From contig NZ_LSZQ01000046.1 of the NCBI RefSeq assembly GCF_001580015.1, forward strand, positions 1-64,000: a stretch of DNA of 64,000 nucleotides, read 5' to 3'. This document shows positions 44,512-53,252 of this stretch, piece after piece (position 1 is the stretch's first letter; each line of letters begins with the position of its first letter). The notes beneath the pieces were generated by a model that ran no database searches, was not told the DNA's origin, and saw nothing but the letters and a program-made list of their open reading frames with translations. The stretch comes from Cephaloticoccus primus (GTDB lineage Bacteria > Verrucomicrobiota > Verrucomicrobiia > Opitutales > Opitutaceae). The position numbers and the translations under genes are program-made.

Positions 44512-45648
44512 GTGCACCTACGCCCAAGGCCTCTCTGCGCCCTCTCATGCCTCCTCGGTTTACCACTCCTGCTCGCCACACTCGCCACGACCGCGCCGAG
44601 CCACGGCGCAACAAATGAGGCCAGCACAGAAGCCGCAAACGCAGGCCAGCCGCCCAGCCTCGCGCGCGAGTCGCGCGACCCGCAGCCGCACCGCCAACCG
44701 CTCGCCAGGCTCGCACCGCTCGACGCGATCATCCTCGGGCTCGTCGAAGGCGTCACCGAGTTTCTCCCCGTCTCTTCCACAGGGCACCTCATCCTGACGA
44801 ACCAGTTTCTGCGCCTGGACTCCGGGCAGCCGCTGAGCGACGCGGCCGGACAACCGCTCTGGCACAAAGCGCCCTCGCCCGAAAACCCGAGTGGCGAGCC
44901 GCTCACCCTGAAGCTCGCCGCCGATACCTACACCGTCGTTATCCAGATCGGTGCCATCCTCGCCGTCCTGTCGCTGTATTGGTCGCGCTGTGTGCTGATG
45001 CTGCGCGGACTCATGGGCCGCGACCGCGCGGGGCTACTCCTGCTGCGCAATCTCGTGCTGGCCTTCGTGCCCGTCGCACTCGTGGGACTCGCCGCCAGCG
45101 ACCTGATTGAGCACTACCTGTTCTCCGTCGCTACCGTGTTGATCGGGCTCGTGGGCGGCGCAGTCCTCATGCTCTGGGCCGAGCGCTGGCGGCGCGCCCA
45201 AGTCGCAAAACATGCCACCGCAGTCCAGTCAGCGCCAGCCGCGCCGCGCGCCGAAAAGGAGCCCGCGCAGCTCAGCCCGCGCGAAGCCCTCAAGATCGGC
45301 CTCATCCAGTGCTTCGCACTGTGGCCCGGGGCCAGCCGCTCCATGCTCACAATCGTCGGCGGCTATTGGGCCGGACTCAGCCCTGCAAAGGCTGCCGAGT
45401 TTAGCTTCCTCGTCGGACTGCCCGTCCTCGCTGGCGCGGCCATCCTCAAAGGCTGGCGCAGCGGCCCTGCGATGATCGAAGTCTTTGGCTGGTCGAGCGT
45501 GCTTCTCGGCGTGGCTGTCGCAGCCGCCTCCGCCGCCCTAGCAGTAAAGTTTTTGATAAAAATCCTCACCCGCCACGGCCTGTCCGCCTTTGCGCTCTAC
45601 CGCCTGCTCCTCGCCACCACAATCGCCCTCACGCTCTATTTCCAATAG
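44512..45648 (+). CDS. uppP: Undecaprenyl-diphosphatase with N-terminal signal-like extension
   Basis: Recycles undecaprenyl diphosphate to the monophosphate carrier of cell-wall synthesis. UppP/BacA motifs: LVEGVTEFLPVSSTGHLIL and the second half PGASRSMLTI, both present with catalytic Glu, Ser/Thr and Arg. The core is about 300 aa but an extra 65 residues with a signal-peptide-like core (LSCLLGLPLLLATLATTAPSHGA) precede it, and an Ala/Pro-rich loop (residues about 235-260) is inserted. No ATG is available; GTG 44512 gives a plausible signal start, GTG 44461 is the longest. Divergent from trpD. Confidence 0.85.
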   Translation: MHLRPRPLCALSCLLGLPLLLATLATTAPSHGATNEASTEAANAGQPPSLARESRDPQPHRQPLARLAPLDAIILGLVEGVTEFLPVSSTGHLILTNQFLRLDSGQPLSDAAGQPLWHKAPSPENPSGEPLTLKLAADTYTVVIQIGAILAVLSLYWSRCVLMLRGLMGRDRAGLLLLRNLVLAFVPVALVGLAASDLIEHYLFSVATVLIGLVGGAVLMLWAERWRRAQVAKHATAVQSAPAAPRAEKEPAQLSPREALKIGLIQCFALWPGASRSMLTIVGGYWAGLSPAKAAEFSFLVGLPVLAGAAILKGWRSGPAMIEVFGWSSVLLGVAVAAASAALAVKFLIKILTRHGLSAFALYRLLLATTIALTLYFQ

Positions 45649-45734
45649 CCTTGGTTTAGCCCCGCCACCGCTGCGGTGCCCCACCTCTCCTTCCTTTGTA
45701 GGGAGACCCAAATCGGCCGATGTGCGGGTGGGCC

Positions 45735-47885
45735 CTATGGGTCGAGTGTTCTGTGTTCTTCGGGGGGCGTGTTTTGTGCAGGGAGCTGTTGACGTGGGAG
45801 GCTGGTTTCGGGGGTGATGAGGACGGGGTTCTGGAACAGCGAGTTGGCGCGCAGGTGGGGCAGCGACTGGTTTTTCGGCGAGCCACCGGGGCTGAGCAGG
45901 TTGGCCGTGACGAAGATCAGCAGGTTGCGCTTTTGGGCGCTTTGGCCGCTGGACTTGAACAGGCGCCCGAGCCCGGGGATGTCGCCCACGACGGGGACTT
46001 TGTCGTTTACCTTTTTCACCTCTTCGCGGGTGAGCCCGCCCATGATCAGCGTGGCTCCGTCCCAGATGGTAACTTTCGTCGAGATGTCGCGCACGGAGAA
46101 GATCGGCTGATAAAAGCCGGAGGGCACGTTGACGGTCGTGCTCCCGGAGATCGCCACGCTGGGGCCGCCGTACTCCACAAAGCCGTCAAACTCGGTCACG
46201 CGCGGGTTCAGGTCCAGGCTGATGCTGTAGTCGTCTTCCTCGACAATCGGGGTAACGCGCAGCTCCACGCCGACGTTGCGCGTGGTAAAATCCTGCGGCG
46301 TGCCAGCGGTGATCGCCACACCGGCGGAGCCGCCACCGCTCGCACTGCCCGTGCCCACCTGGCTTTGCGTTTGCCCGAAACTCTGCGGGTAACGCAGCTC
46401 CTGGGCCACGGTGATCGTGGCGGTATTGCCGGAGAGGACGGTAACCTTGGGCGCGCTGAGCAGGTCGGTACCCTGTTTTTGCGAGAGCGCGCGCACGACT
46501 GCGTTGACGTCAAACTCGCCGATCACGCCGGTCACACTCGCCAGCGCGCTGGCCCCGACGCCGAGGGAGGGCGCCCCGGGGATCGCGGGCGGGCTGTTGT
46601 CAAAGGTGGCGTCGATGCCCTCCGTGAGCTCACCGCTGGGGCTGACCGTCGCGGGCCGCGTGATCGAGCCGCGCTGGGTGGTACCGCTGCTGGAAAACGC
46701 AGCAGAGAGCGGCCGCCCCGAAATCGCGTACCTCGCCTGCGCTCCGGCGTTTCGCTGCGTGGGCTTGGTGCTCAGGCTCCAGCTTATGCCGAGCTCCTCC
46801 AGCGCGCCTTCGGCGACTTCCATAAACTTGGCCTCGATCTCGACCTGCCGGATGTCGTTGTAGCGGTGCAGGAGGTTGCGGATCCGCTCCAGGTTGAGCG
46901 CGGTGTGCGTGACGATGATTGAGGAGCCGTCGTAGGCGAGGCTGCTGCCGGCTGTGCCCTCAAAGTTCACCCCCGCTTGTTGCAAAAAATACCGCAGCGC
47001 GGGCGCCTCCTGTCCGGTGAAGGCAGGCGCGCCGCTCCCGCCAGCGGAGGAAAAGGCACCCTGCTGCGCAGTGGGAGCAGAGGCCGGAGGCTGCCAGCCC
47101 TGCCCCATCATCCGCAAAACCGTTGCGCGGGAAACGGGAAAGAAATCCGTCTCCAGCGGGCTCGACTCACCGCCGGGCCGCAGCACCACCGCATCCCCCT
47201 GCAACTCGTATTGGTAGCCAATCGACTGGGTAACGAAATCGAGGACGCGCCGCAGCGAAGTGTTTCGCAGCGTGAGCGTGACAGTCGGCTGCTGCTCGAC
47301 CGGATCGAGCAACACGAGGTTTACCCCGCGCGGCAAATCGGGTGCTCCGGCGGAGTCGCTGCCCGTGCGATCAAACTCGACCGAAGCCGCACTCAACGCG
47401 CTCACCACCCGGCCGATCTCCACACGCGTAAAACTCAGCTCCGGAAACACGATTCCATCGAGCTTACGTGAAAGCGAGCTCACCGCAGGCGAAGCCGCCC
47501 CTTCCACCGCCGCCTGCTCCTCAAAAAGCCTCGGGCGACGCCAGCTCTCATCCACCTCCGCCAGCATCTCCTGCCGAGTCTGCAAACGCGGCGCCACACG
47601 CCGCCCCGCGAGCTCGCGCTCCAGCCGCTCAACCGCCACCGCAAACTCGCGCCGGTCGGGAAAGCGCGCCGACAACTCACGATAACTCGCCAACGCCGCC
47701 TCCAACTCCCCAGCCACATACTGACCACGCGCCCTCAGCAAAAACCGCTCGATCTCCCCATCACTCCACCCCACCGCATTTCCAGCCACCGCAGTCACTT
47801 CTCCTCCCTCCTGCTCAGCCCGAAGCCCAGCCGCCCCAAAAACAAATCCACACACCAAGAAAACCCCAGCCGTTAAAATCTGCAT
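45735..47885 (-). CDS. Secretin-like outer-membrane protein (type II/IV secretion GspD/PilQ-type)
   Basis: About 716 aa. Signal peptide (QILTAGVFLVCGFVFGAAGLRA), then a TPR-like helical region, N-domains (LRNTSLRRVLDFVTQSIGYQYELQGDAVVLRPG) and a secretin core with EAKFMEVAEGALEELGISW, LLSAPKVTVLSGNTATI, VTPIVEEDDYSISLDLNPRVTEF and the terminal GLTREEVKKVNDKVPVVGDIPGLGRLF. The protein should form a multimeric channel for pilus or substrate export. It stands alone here with no other secretion gene, like some Verrucomicrobia secretins. Convergent with uppP. Confidence 0.9.
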   Translation of the reverse strand: MQILTAGVFLVCGFVFGAAGLRAEQEGGEVTAVAGNAVGWSDGEIERFLLRARGQYVAGELEAALASYRELSARFPDRREFAVAVERLERELAGRRVAPRLQTRQEMLAEVDESWRRPRLFEEQAAVEGAASPAVSSLSRKLDGIVFPELSFTRVEIGRVVSALSAASVEFDRTGSDSAGAPDLPRGVNLVLLDPVEQQPTVTLTLRNTSLRRVLDFVTQSIGYQYELQGDAVVLRPGGESSPLETDFFPVSRATVLRMMGQGWQPPASAPTAQQGAFSSAGGSGAPAFTGQEAPALRYFLQQAGVNFEGTAGSSLAYDGSSIIVTHTALNLERIRNLLHRYNDIRQVEIEAKFMEVAEGALEELGISWSLSTKPTQRNAGAQARYAISGRPLSAAFSSSGTTQRGSITRPATVSPSGELTEGIDATFDNSPPAIPGAPSLGVGASALASVTGVIGEFDVNAVVRALSQKQGTDLLSAPKVTVLSGNTATITVAQELRYPQSFGQTQSQVGTGSASGGGSAGVAITAGTPQDFTTRNVGVELRVTPIVEEDDYSISLDLNPRVTEFDGFVEYGGPSVAISGSTTVNVPSGFYQPIFSVRDISTKVTIWDGATLIMGGLTREEVKKVNDKVPVVGDIPGLGRLFKSSGQSAQKRNLLIFVTANLLSPGGSPKNQSLPHLRANSLFQNPVLITPETSLPRQQLPAQNTPPEEHRTLDP

Positions 47886-48174
47886 AAATAAAGAGGGGTA
47901 AAGGAGGGGGACCAATCTGAACGGGAGAGGAGTGATCAGACTGGAGAGGAAAGAAGCACCTCATCAGCAGCCCACTCATCACGGGCTGTCGAGCCCCAGC
48001 CAAATCCTTTGCGGGAAGACTTAAAGCCCTTACTTGAACACTCCAACTGCTCACCAAGATAGACCACTGCGGGAGCACGAGTGTTTAACGCCGAGCGAGG
48101 CTCTCCTCCCCGTACCTCACGATACCGTGGGGATAGGCCGCTACGCGGAGCTCCTGGCCGCTGAAAACGCTACA
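47886..48174. other. Intergenic stretch upstream of secretin
   Basis: 289 bp with no recognisable gene, repeat or hairpin with U-tract. It should contain the secretin promoter. It includes two purine-rich stretches (47886-47912 and 47921-47955) just before the gene. Confidence 0.4.
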
Positions 48175-48729
48175 TCACTTGGCGGGCACAGCACGGCGGC
48201 GGGCTTGGTAAGCGGCGTGGGCGCGGGCGACGGCGATGTATTTATCAGCGGATTTTTTGAGGAAGGCGAGTTCCTCGGCGCGCAGGGGACGGATGACTTT
48301 TGCGGGAGAGCCATAGACCATCGACCCGGGCGGGACTTGCATGCCTTGGGGCACGAGCGAGTTGGCGCCCACAATGCTGCGCTCGCCCACGACTGCGCCG
48401 TCGAGCACGGTCGCGCCCATGCCGATCAAGCACTCGTCGCCTATCGTGCAGGCGTGAATAATCGCCGCATGGCCGATCGTGCACCACTCGCCGATGTGCG
48501 CGCCGAGATCGTCGGCCAGATGCACGACAGCGTTGTCCTGAATGTTGGTGCCCGCGCCGATGCGGATTTCGGCAATATCGCCGCGCAACACCGCACCATA
48601 AAACACGCTGCTGTTTTCGCTCAAAACGACGTCGCCCTGAATACTGGCAGTCGGCGCGACAAAGAGCGCGCGAGCCGTATCGGGCTCACGGCTCAGGAGG
48701 TGGCGGGCGAGGCGGTCGTTTACGTCCAT
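48175..48729 (-). CDS. Gamma-carbonic-anhydrase-like hexapeptide-repeat protein
   Basis: About 184 aa, left-handed beta-helix. Hexapeptide units run from about residue 25 to 150: ASIQGDVVLSENSSVFYGAVLRGDIAEIRIGAGTNIQDNAVVH, GEWCTIGHAAIIHACTIGDECLIGMGATVLDGAVVGERSIVGANSLVPQG. The three metal-binding His are in VVHLADD, TIGHAAI and IIHACTI, matching the YrdA/PaaY/gamma-CA group. Many such proteins lack carbonic anhydrase activity. It follows ydbL in an operon-like row. Confidence 0.88.
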   Translation of the reverse strand: MDVNDRLARHLLSREPDTARALFVAPTASIQGDVVLSENSSVFYGAVLRGDIAEIRIGAGTNIQDNAVVHLADDLGAHIGEWCTIGHAAIIHACTIGDECLIGMGATVLDGAVVGERSIVGANSLVPQGMQVPPGSMVYGSPAKVIRPLRAEELAFLKKSADKYIAVARAHAAYQARRRAVPAK

Positions 48730-48850
48730 AGCGCGATTGGTGCGAAAAGCGGGGGGCCGGAAATGGGAAACAGGCAGAGGGCTGGCGGGCGGACACCCGC
48801 GGAGCCGGAACGGTGCGAACGAGAATGGGGAGGATATTAACGCGCGCACC

Positions 48851-49234
48851 CTACTTCTTATACCACTCGCCGTTTTCGCGCTGGAGCCAGACGCCCGCCG
48901 CACTGTTGGCCGCGATGCGGCGCGCGCGGGCTCGGCCCACTTGCTCGCTGGTGGTTTTGTTTTTCTCGGCAATGGCGGAGTAGACTGTCCCACGGTCGCG
49001 ATTTTCGGCGGATACGATGTTGCGCGCATTACTGCCGCCTGCCGCTGCGTCGCGCACTTCGAGGTAGCCTTGATTGTTTTCGCCCACCGCGCCTTTGGCC
49101 TTGAGGTCGTCGATGGTCGGCAGCCTTTCCTCCATCCGCGCGCGCACGGCGCTGAGGTCGTCCGCCGCGTGAGTCACGAGCGCAGGCACGCCGAGGAACA
49201 GGGCGAGAAGGAGCATTTGGAAAAATGTTTTCAT
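48851..49234 (-). CDS. ydbL: YdbL-family protein (DUF1318)
   Basis: 127 aa with a signal peptide (FFQMLLLALFLGVPALVTHA). The mature part is the DUF1318 block: AVRARMEERLPTIDDLKAKGAVGENNQGYLEVR, NIVSAENRDRGTVYSAIAEKNKTTSEQVGRARARRIAANSAAGVWLQRENGEWYKK. In E. coli ydbL is in the operon ydbH-ynbE-ydbL; the order is the same here. There it assists the YdbH-YnbE bridge between inner and outer membrane. Confidence 0.9.
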   Translation of the reverse strand: MKTFFQMLLLALFLGVPALVTHAADDLSAVRARMEERLPTIDDLKAKGAVGENNQGYLEVRDAAAGGSNARNIVSAENRDRGTVYSAIAEKNKTTSEQVGRARARRIAANSAAGVWLQRENGEWYKK

Positions 49235-49281
49235 GAGAGTACAGGGGTTAAAAAACAGTGCGGATGCGAAGCGTAGCGCGA

Positions 49282-49479
49282 TCAGGACGTGGGCTCGGCG
49301 GGTGTGAGCGTCGTTGATTTCCGGTCGAGATCGCCGAAGAAGTCGTCGAGCTCGCGGTCGATCTTCACGTTCACATCGACCGTCGCGTGAATTTCAATCG
49401 GTTGCATTTTCACGTTGATGCAGCCCACCGCAAAAAGAGGCAGCAGCAGGGAAAGCAGACAGACTCGTAGGGATAACAT
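49282..49479 (-). CDS. ynbE: YnbE-like outer-membrane lipoprotein
   Basis: About 65 aa, small lipoprotein: signal core LLSLLLPLFAVGC with the lipobox cysteine followed by INVKMQPIEIHATVDVNVKIDRELDDFF, the YnbE family block. In E. coli YnbE stacks as a beta-strand polymer with YdbH and anchors the intermembrane bridge in the outer membrane. ATG 49479 is preferred to 49527 as the shorter start gives the proper lipoprotein signal. Adjacent to ydbH and ydbL in the conserved order. Confidence 0.88.
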   Translation of the reverse strand: MLSLRVCLLSLLLPLFAVGCINVKMQPIEIHATVDVNVKIDRELDDFFGDLDRKSTTLTPAEPTS

Positions 49480-49523
49480 GGCACAAACAGGAGCAAGTCC
49501 GGCCCGCGTTCGCAACCCAGGTT

Positions 49524-50579
49524 TCACTCGGCCGCCGCGGCTCGCTGTGCGCCAAAGTTCAGGCTGACCGAGTCAGTCGCGCCGAGCCGCAGCACCTGAT
49601 CGAGCGGGCCGGAGACATTGATGTCGAAGCGCAGCCGCTTCACGACGGCGCCGCTCACGGGCCGCGCTACGAGGCTGACCGCTGCCGAGCGCGGGCCGTC
49701 GGGCCCATCGGGATAGAGCGCGACGCTCAGGCTCTCGACGGCGAGTGGCTGTGTGCCCAGCTCTACCGCCTCCATCGTGTCGTAGGCGGGATTTTCGAGC
49801 GAGAGCCAACGGGCCAGCCGCCCAAAACTCGCGGGCAGGATCTGAATCCGCCGCGTCGTGTGCTGAGTCAGGAAGCCGGGCATGGCGGTCAGCGTGATCT
49901 GCGGCGCCTCATCCGCATGGATCGAGAGCGCGCCCTCGCCGATTTGCAGGCCGCCGGCCGCGCTCCAGCGAAGGGCGATTTGCCCGCTGATCCGGCCGCT
50001 GGCTTCACGCAACGTTTCGGGCACGAAGTCGCTGAGCTGCGCCAAAGAAAAACCGCGCAGCTCCGCAATCACGGAAAGTACGGGCGGCCCCGCCTCCTCT
50101 GAAAAATCAATCGCAAACGGGCGCAGCGCGACCTGGCCGCCGAGCGCGGAAAACTCCGCCACGCTCACCTCAAGGACGCGCCGCGCTGCATCGGCCTGCG
50201 CTTCGATTTTGAGGTCACGCAACAGCAGCCCGGGGACGCTGGCCTCGGGCGCGCTTAGAGAGAGCTGAGCGCGGAGCGACTCGTCAGTCGAAAGATTTAC
50301 CCGAAACGGCCCCGCAACCGAGACCTCGCCCGAGGCGGATGTAAATGCAAACTCGCCTGCCACCTCGCCGCTCAGCGCGAGCCGCGGCACGCCGCCGCTG
50401 TGATGCCCGATACCCTCTCCGCCGCGGGCGCCAGCCCCGCCCGCCACCGATTTCGGTGCAGGCGCAGAAGCGCCCGGCGCGCCCTCGCCTGCCGCCCCGC
50501 CGAGCGCGAGCGGCGGAGGCAGCAGCAGCACGCACCAAAGCACCAGGCACAACGCAATGAGCCGTGCGCGCCGCATCAC
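49524..50579 (-). CDS. ydbH: YdbH-like intermembrane lipid-transport protein, short form
   Basis: 351 aa. A signal or TM start (LIALCLVLWCVLLLPPPLALGG), a Gly/Ala linker, then beta-rich sequence (VAGEFAFTSASGEVSVAGPFRVNLS, FAIDFSEEAGPPVLSVIAELRGFSLAQLSDFV, PASFGRLARWLSLENPAYDTMEAVELGTQPLAVESLSVALYPDG) as in the C-terminal part of E. coli YdbH. The E. coli protein is about 880 residues and spans the periplasm; this one lacks most of the repeat-rich N-terminal part. Same order and strand as ynbE and ydbL. Whether a partner completes the bridge is unknown. Confidence 0.82.
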   Translation of the reverse strand: MMRRARLIALCLVLWCVLLLPPPLALGGAAGEGAPGASAPAPKSVAGGAGARGGEGIGHHSGGVPRLALSGEVAGEFAFTSASGEVSVAGPFRVNLSTDESLRAQLSLSAPEASVPGLLLRDLKIEAQADAARRVLEVSVAEFSALGGQVALRPFAIDFSEEAGPPVLSVIAELRGFSLAQLSDFVPETLREASGRISGQIALRWSAAGGLQIGEGALSIHADEAPQITLTAMPGFLTQHTTRRIQILPASFGRLARWLSLENPAYDTMEAVELGTQPLAVESLSVALYPDGPDGPRSAAVSLVARPVSGAVVKRLRFDINVSGPLDQVLRLGATDSVSLNFGAQRAAAAE

Positions 50580-50603
50580 GCCTTTCGTCCACGCCGCTCG
50601 CCG

Positions 50604-53165
50604 CTACGCCAGCGGCGCAGCGGGCAGCCGCCAGATCTGCTCCGCGTATTCACGGATCGTGCGGTCACTGGAAAACTTGCCCACGCGAGCGACGTTGAGG
50701 ATCGCCTTTGCGGCCCACGCGGCCTGGTCGCGGTAGCACCGGTCAACCGCTTGTTGTGCATCGCTGTAGGGGCGAAAGTCGGGCAGCACCATGAAGGGGT
50801 CGCCGCCGCCGAGCAGGCTGTGATGCAGCGGGGCAAAGGCGCCGTGCTCACCCGGGCAAAAGTAGTCGCTCCCGATCCAGTCCACGACAGCGCGCAGCTC
50901 TTCATCGGCTTCGTAAACGCCGCGCGGGTAGTAGCCGCGCGCGCGCAGCTCGGCGACTTCTTCGACACTCATCCCGAAGATGAAGATATTGTCGGGGCCG
51001 ACCTCTTCGAGGATCTCGACGTTGGCACCGTCGAGCGTGCCGATGGTCAGTGCGCCGTTGAGCGCGAGCTTCATATTGCCCGTGCCCGAGGCCTCCTTTC
51101 CGGCGGTCGAGATCTGCTCGGAAAGGTCAGCGGCAGGGATGATTTTTTCGGCCAGCGAGACGCGGTAGTTGGGCAAGAAGGCGACCTTGAGTTTACCGCC
51201 GATGCGCTCATCGGCATTGATGCGCGCGGCGACGAGGTTGATCGCGCGGATGATGTTCTTGGCGAGGTCGTAGCCGGGCGCCGCCTTGGCCGCAAAGACG
51301 AAGACGCGCGGCACGATGTCGAGCTGCGGGTTTTGCAACAGGCGGCGGTAGAGCGCGAGGATGTGCAGCAGGTTGAGGTGCTGGCGCTTGTACTCGTGCA
51401 GGCGCTTGATCTGCACGTCGAAGAGCGCATCAGGCGAGACGACGAGGCCGTCGCAATCGCGCGCGATGATCTCCGCGAGCTCGGCCTTGTTCGCGCGCTT
51501 GATCGCCATGAACTCGCGCTGCACGGCAGGCTGGTGGGCGAGCTTTTCCAGCTCGCGCAATTGGTCGAGATCGCGCGTCCAGCGTTCGTGCCCGAGCGTC
51601 GCCGTGATGAAAGCGGCGAGCCGCGGATTGCACTGGAGCAGCCAGCGGCGCGGCGTGATGCCGTTGGTCTTGTTTTGAAACTTGCCCGGGTAGAGCGCGG
51701 CGAGCTCGGGGAAGAGCTCCTTTTGCAGCAGCTCGGTATGGAGTGCGGCCACGCCGTTGACCGTGTGCGAGCCGACGACCGCGAGGTTCGCCATGCGCAC
51801 CATTTTCTCGTCGCCCTCCTCGATCAGCGAGCACACGCGCTGCTTCGCGTGATCGTGCGGCCAGACTTCGCCGCAACGCTGCATGAGCCAGTGGTTGATC
51901 TCGTAAATGAGCTGGAGGTGGCGCGGCAGGAGCCGCTCAAAAAGCGGCACGCCCCACTTCTCCAGTGCCTCGGGGAGCAGCGTATGGTTGGTGTAGGACA
52001 GGCTGCGCGTGGTGATGCCCCAGGCCTCGTCCCAGCCGAGCCGGTGCTCGTCGAGCATCAGCCGCATGAGCTCGACGACGGCGATTGCGGGGTGCGTGTC
52101 GTTGAGCTGGATCGCGACTTTATCGGCAAAGTTGGCCCAGCCATTGCGCGAGTCGCGGAAGTGGCGGCGGATCAAGTCGCGCAGCGAGCAGGCCACAAAG
52201 AAGTACTGCTGCACGAGGCGCAGGGCCTTGCCGTTCTCGGTCTTGTCGTTCGGGTAAAGCACTTTGGAGATCGACTCACCGGCCTGCTTCTTGCGCGTGG
52301 CCTCCTCGTAGCTGCCCGAGTTGAAGGCCGCCAGGTCGAAGTCGTCGGGCGCGTGCGAAGACCACAGCCGCAGCAAATTCACCGTGCGCGTGCCGTAGCC
52401 CGCGATCGGGATGTCGTGCGGCAGGCCGAGGATCTGCTTGGTCTCCACCCAGCGCGGGGTCGAGTGGCCGCGGTCGTCGAAGACGTTTTCCACACGACCA
52501 TAGAGCGGGATTTGCTGGGCGTATTCGCCATGCATGACCTCCCAGGGGCTGCCAAAAACGCGCCACCGGTCGGGCTGCTCGACCTGGTGCCCATCGACAA
52601 ACTCCTGTCGGAAAAGCCCGAATTCGTAGTACATCCCGTAGCCGACCGCCGGATAGTCCAGCGTGGCGAGCGAGTCGAAGAAACAGGCCGCGAGCCGCCC
52701 GAGGCCGCCGTTACCGAGCCCCATGTCGAGCTCCGCATCGAGCACCCGCGTATAGTCCACACCGAGCTCGGCGAGTGCTTCGCGCGCGACTTCCGTCAGG
52801 CCCGTCGCGTGCAAGTTCGCCTCGAAAAGGCGCCCGATCAAATACTCCATCGACAGGTAGTAGAGGCGGCGGACGTTTTGCGCGGCGTGGGCGGACTGCG
52901 TGGCGATCAACCGCTCGTGGATTTCGTCGCGCACGGCGAGCGAGGTCGCCACCCACCAATCGTGCGACGTGGCCCCGGCCGGATAACGCGCCAGAGTCGA
53001 AGTCAGGTGCCGGAGGATCGAGTCGCGAAACGCATCAACCGTGGGCAAACAAGCAGAGGCGACGGCTGTGCCCGCCGTGGTTGCCGACTCGCCCGGTGCA
53101 GCCGGCGCGTTGTTTGGTGCAGCGCGCCTGGTTTTGGCGCGGGGAGATTTGGTGGGCTTGGGCAT
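50604..53165 (-). CDS. glgP: Glycogen/alpha-glucan phosphorylase
   Basis: About 853 aa. Releases glucose 1-phosphate from alpha-1,4-glucan. Motifs: the active-site [48 protein letters not shown], the [12 protein letters not shown] and [11 protein letters not shown] stretch, and the PLP-lysine segment [28 protein letters not shown]. An Ala/Pro/Lys-rich N-terminal tail (about 35 residues) is extra. ATG 53165 was chosen; the frame extends to 53237 without support. Glucan storage fits the H1/starch-binding-like gene near 58 kb. Confidence 0.94.
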   Translation of the reverse strand: MPKPTKSPRAKTRRAAPNNAPAAPGESATTAGTAVASACLPTVDAFRDSILRHLTSTLARYPAGATSHDWWVATSLAVRDEIHERLIATQSAHAAQNVRRLYYLSMEYLIGRLFEANLHATGLTEVAREALAELGVDYTRVLDAELDMGLGNGGLGRLAACFFDSLATLDYPAVGYGMYYEFGLFRQEFVDGHQVEQPDRWRVFGSPWEVMHGEYAQQIPLYGRVENVFDDRGHSTPRWVETKQILGLPHDIPIAGYGTRTVNLLRLWSSHAPDDFDLAAFNSGSYEEATRKKQAGESISKVLYPNDKTENGKALRLVQQYFFVACSLRDLIRRHFRDSRNGWANFADKVAIQLNDTHPAIAVVELMRLMLDEHRLGWDEAWGITTRSLSYTNHTLLPEALEKWGVPLFERLLPRHLQLIYEINHWLMQRCGEVWPHDHAKQRVCSLIEEGDEKMVRMANLAVVGSHTVNGVAALHTELLQKELFPELAALYPGKFQNKTNGITPRRWLLQCNPRLAAFITATLGHERWTRDLDQLRELEKLAHQPAVQREFMAIKRANKAELAEIIARDCDGLVVSPDALFDVQIKRLHEYKRQHLNLLHILALYRRLLQNPQLDIVPRVFVFAAKAAPGYDLAKNIIRAINLVAARINADERIGGKLKVAFLPNYRVSLAEKIIPAADLSEQISTAGKEASGTGNMKLALNGALTIGTLDGANVEILEEVGPDNIFIFGMSVEEVAELRARGYYPRGVYEADEELRAVVDWIGSDYFCPGEHGAFAPLHHSLLGGGDPFMVLPDFRPYSDAQQAVDRCYRDQAAWAAKAILNVARVGKFSSDRTIREYAEQIWRLPAAPLA

Positions 53166-53252
53166 GGCGGAGAGAGGAGGCGCAGACGTTTTTTGAAGGG
53201 AGTGGACGCCAGATTGAAATCGAAAGCCCCGGCCCAAGCGAGGGATTTAACC

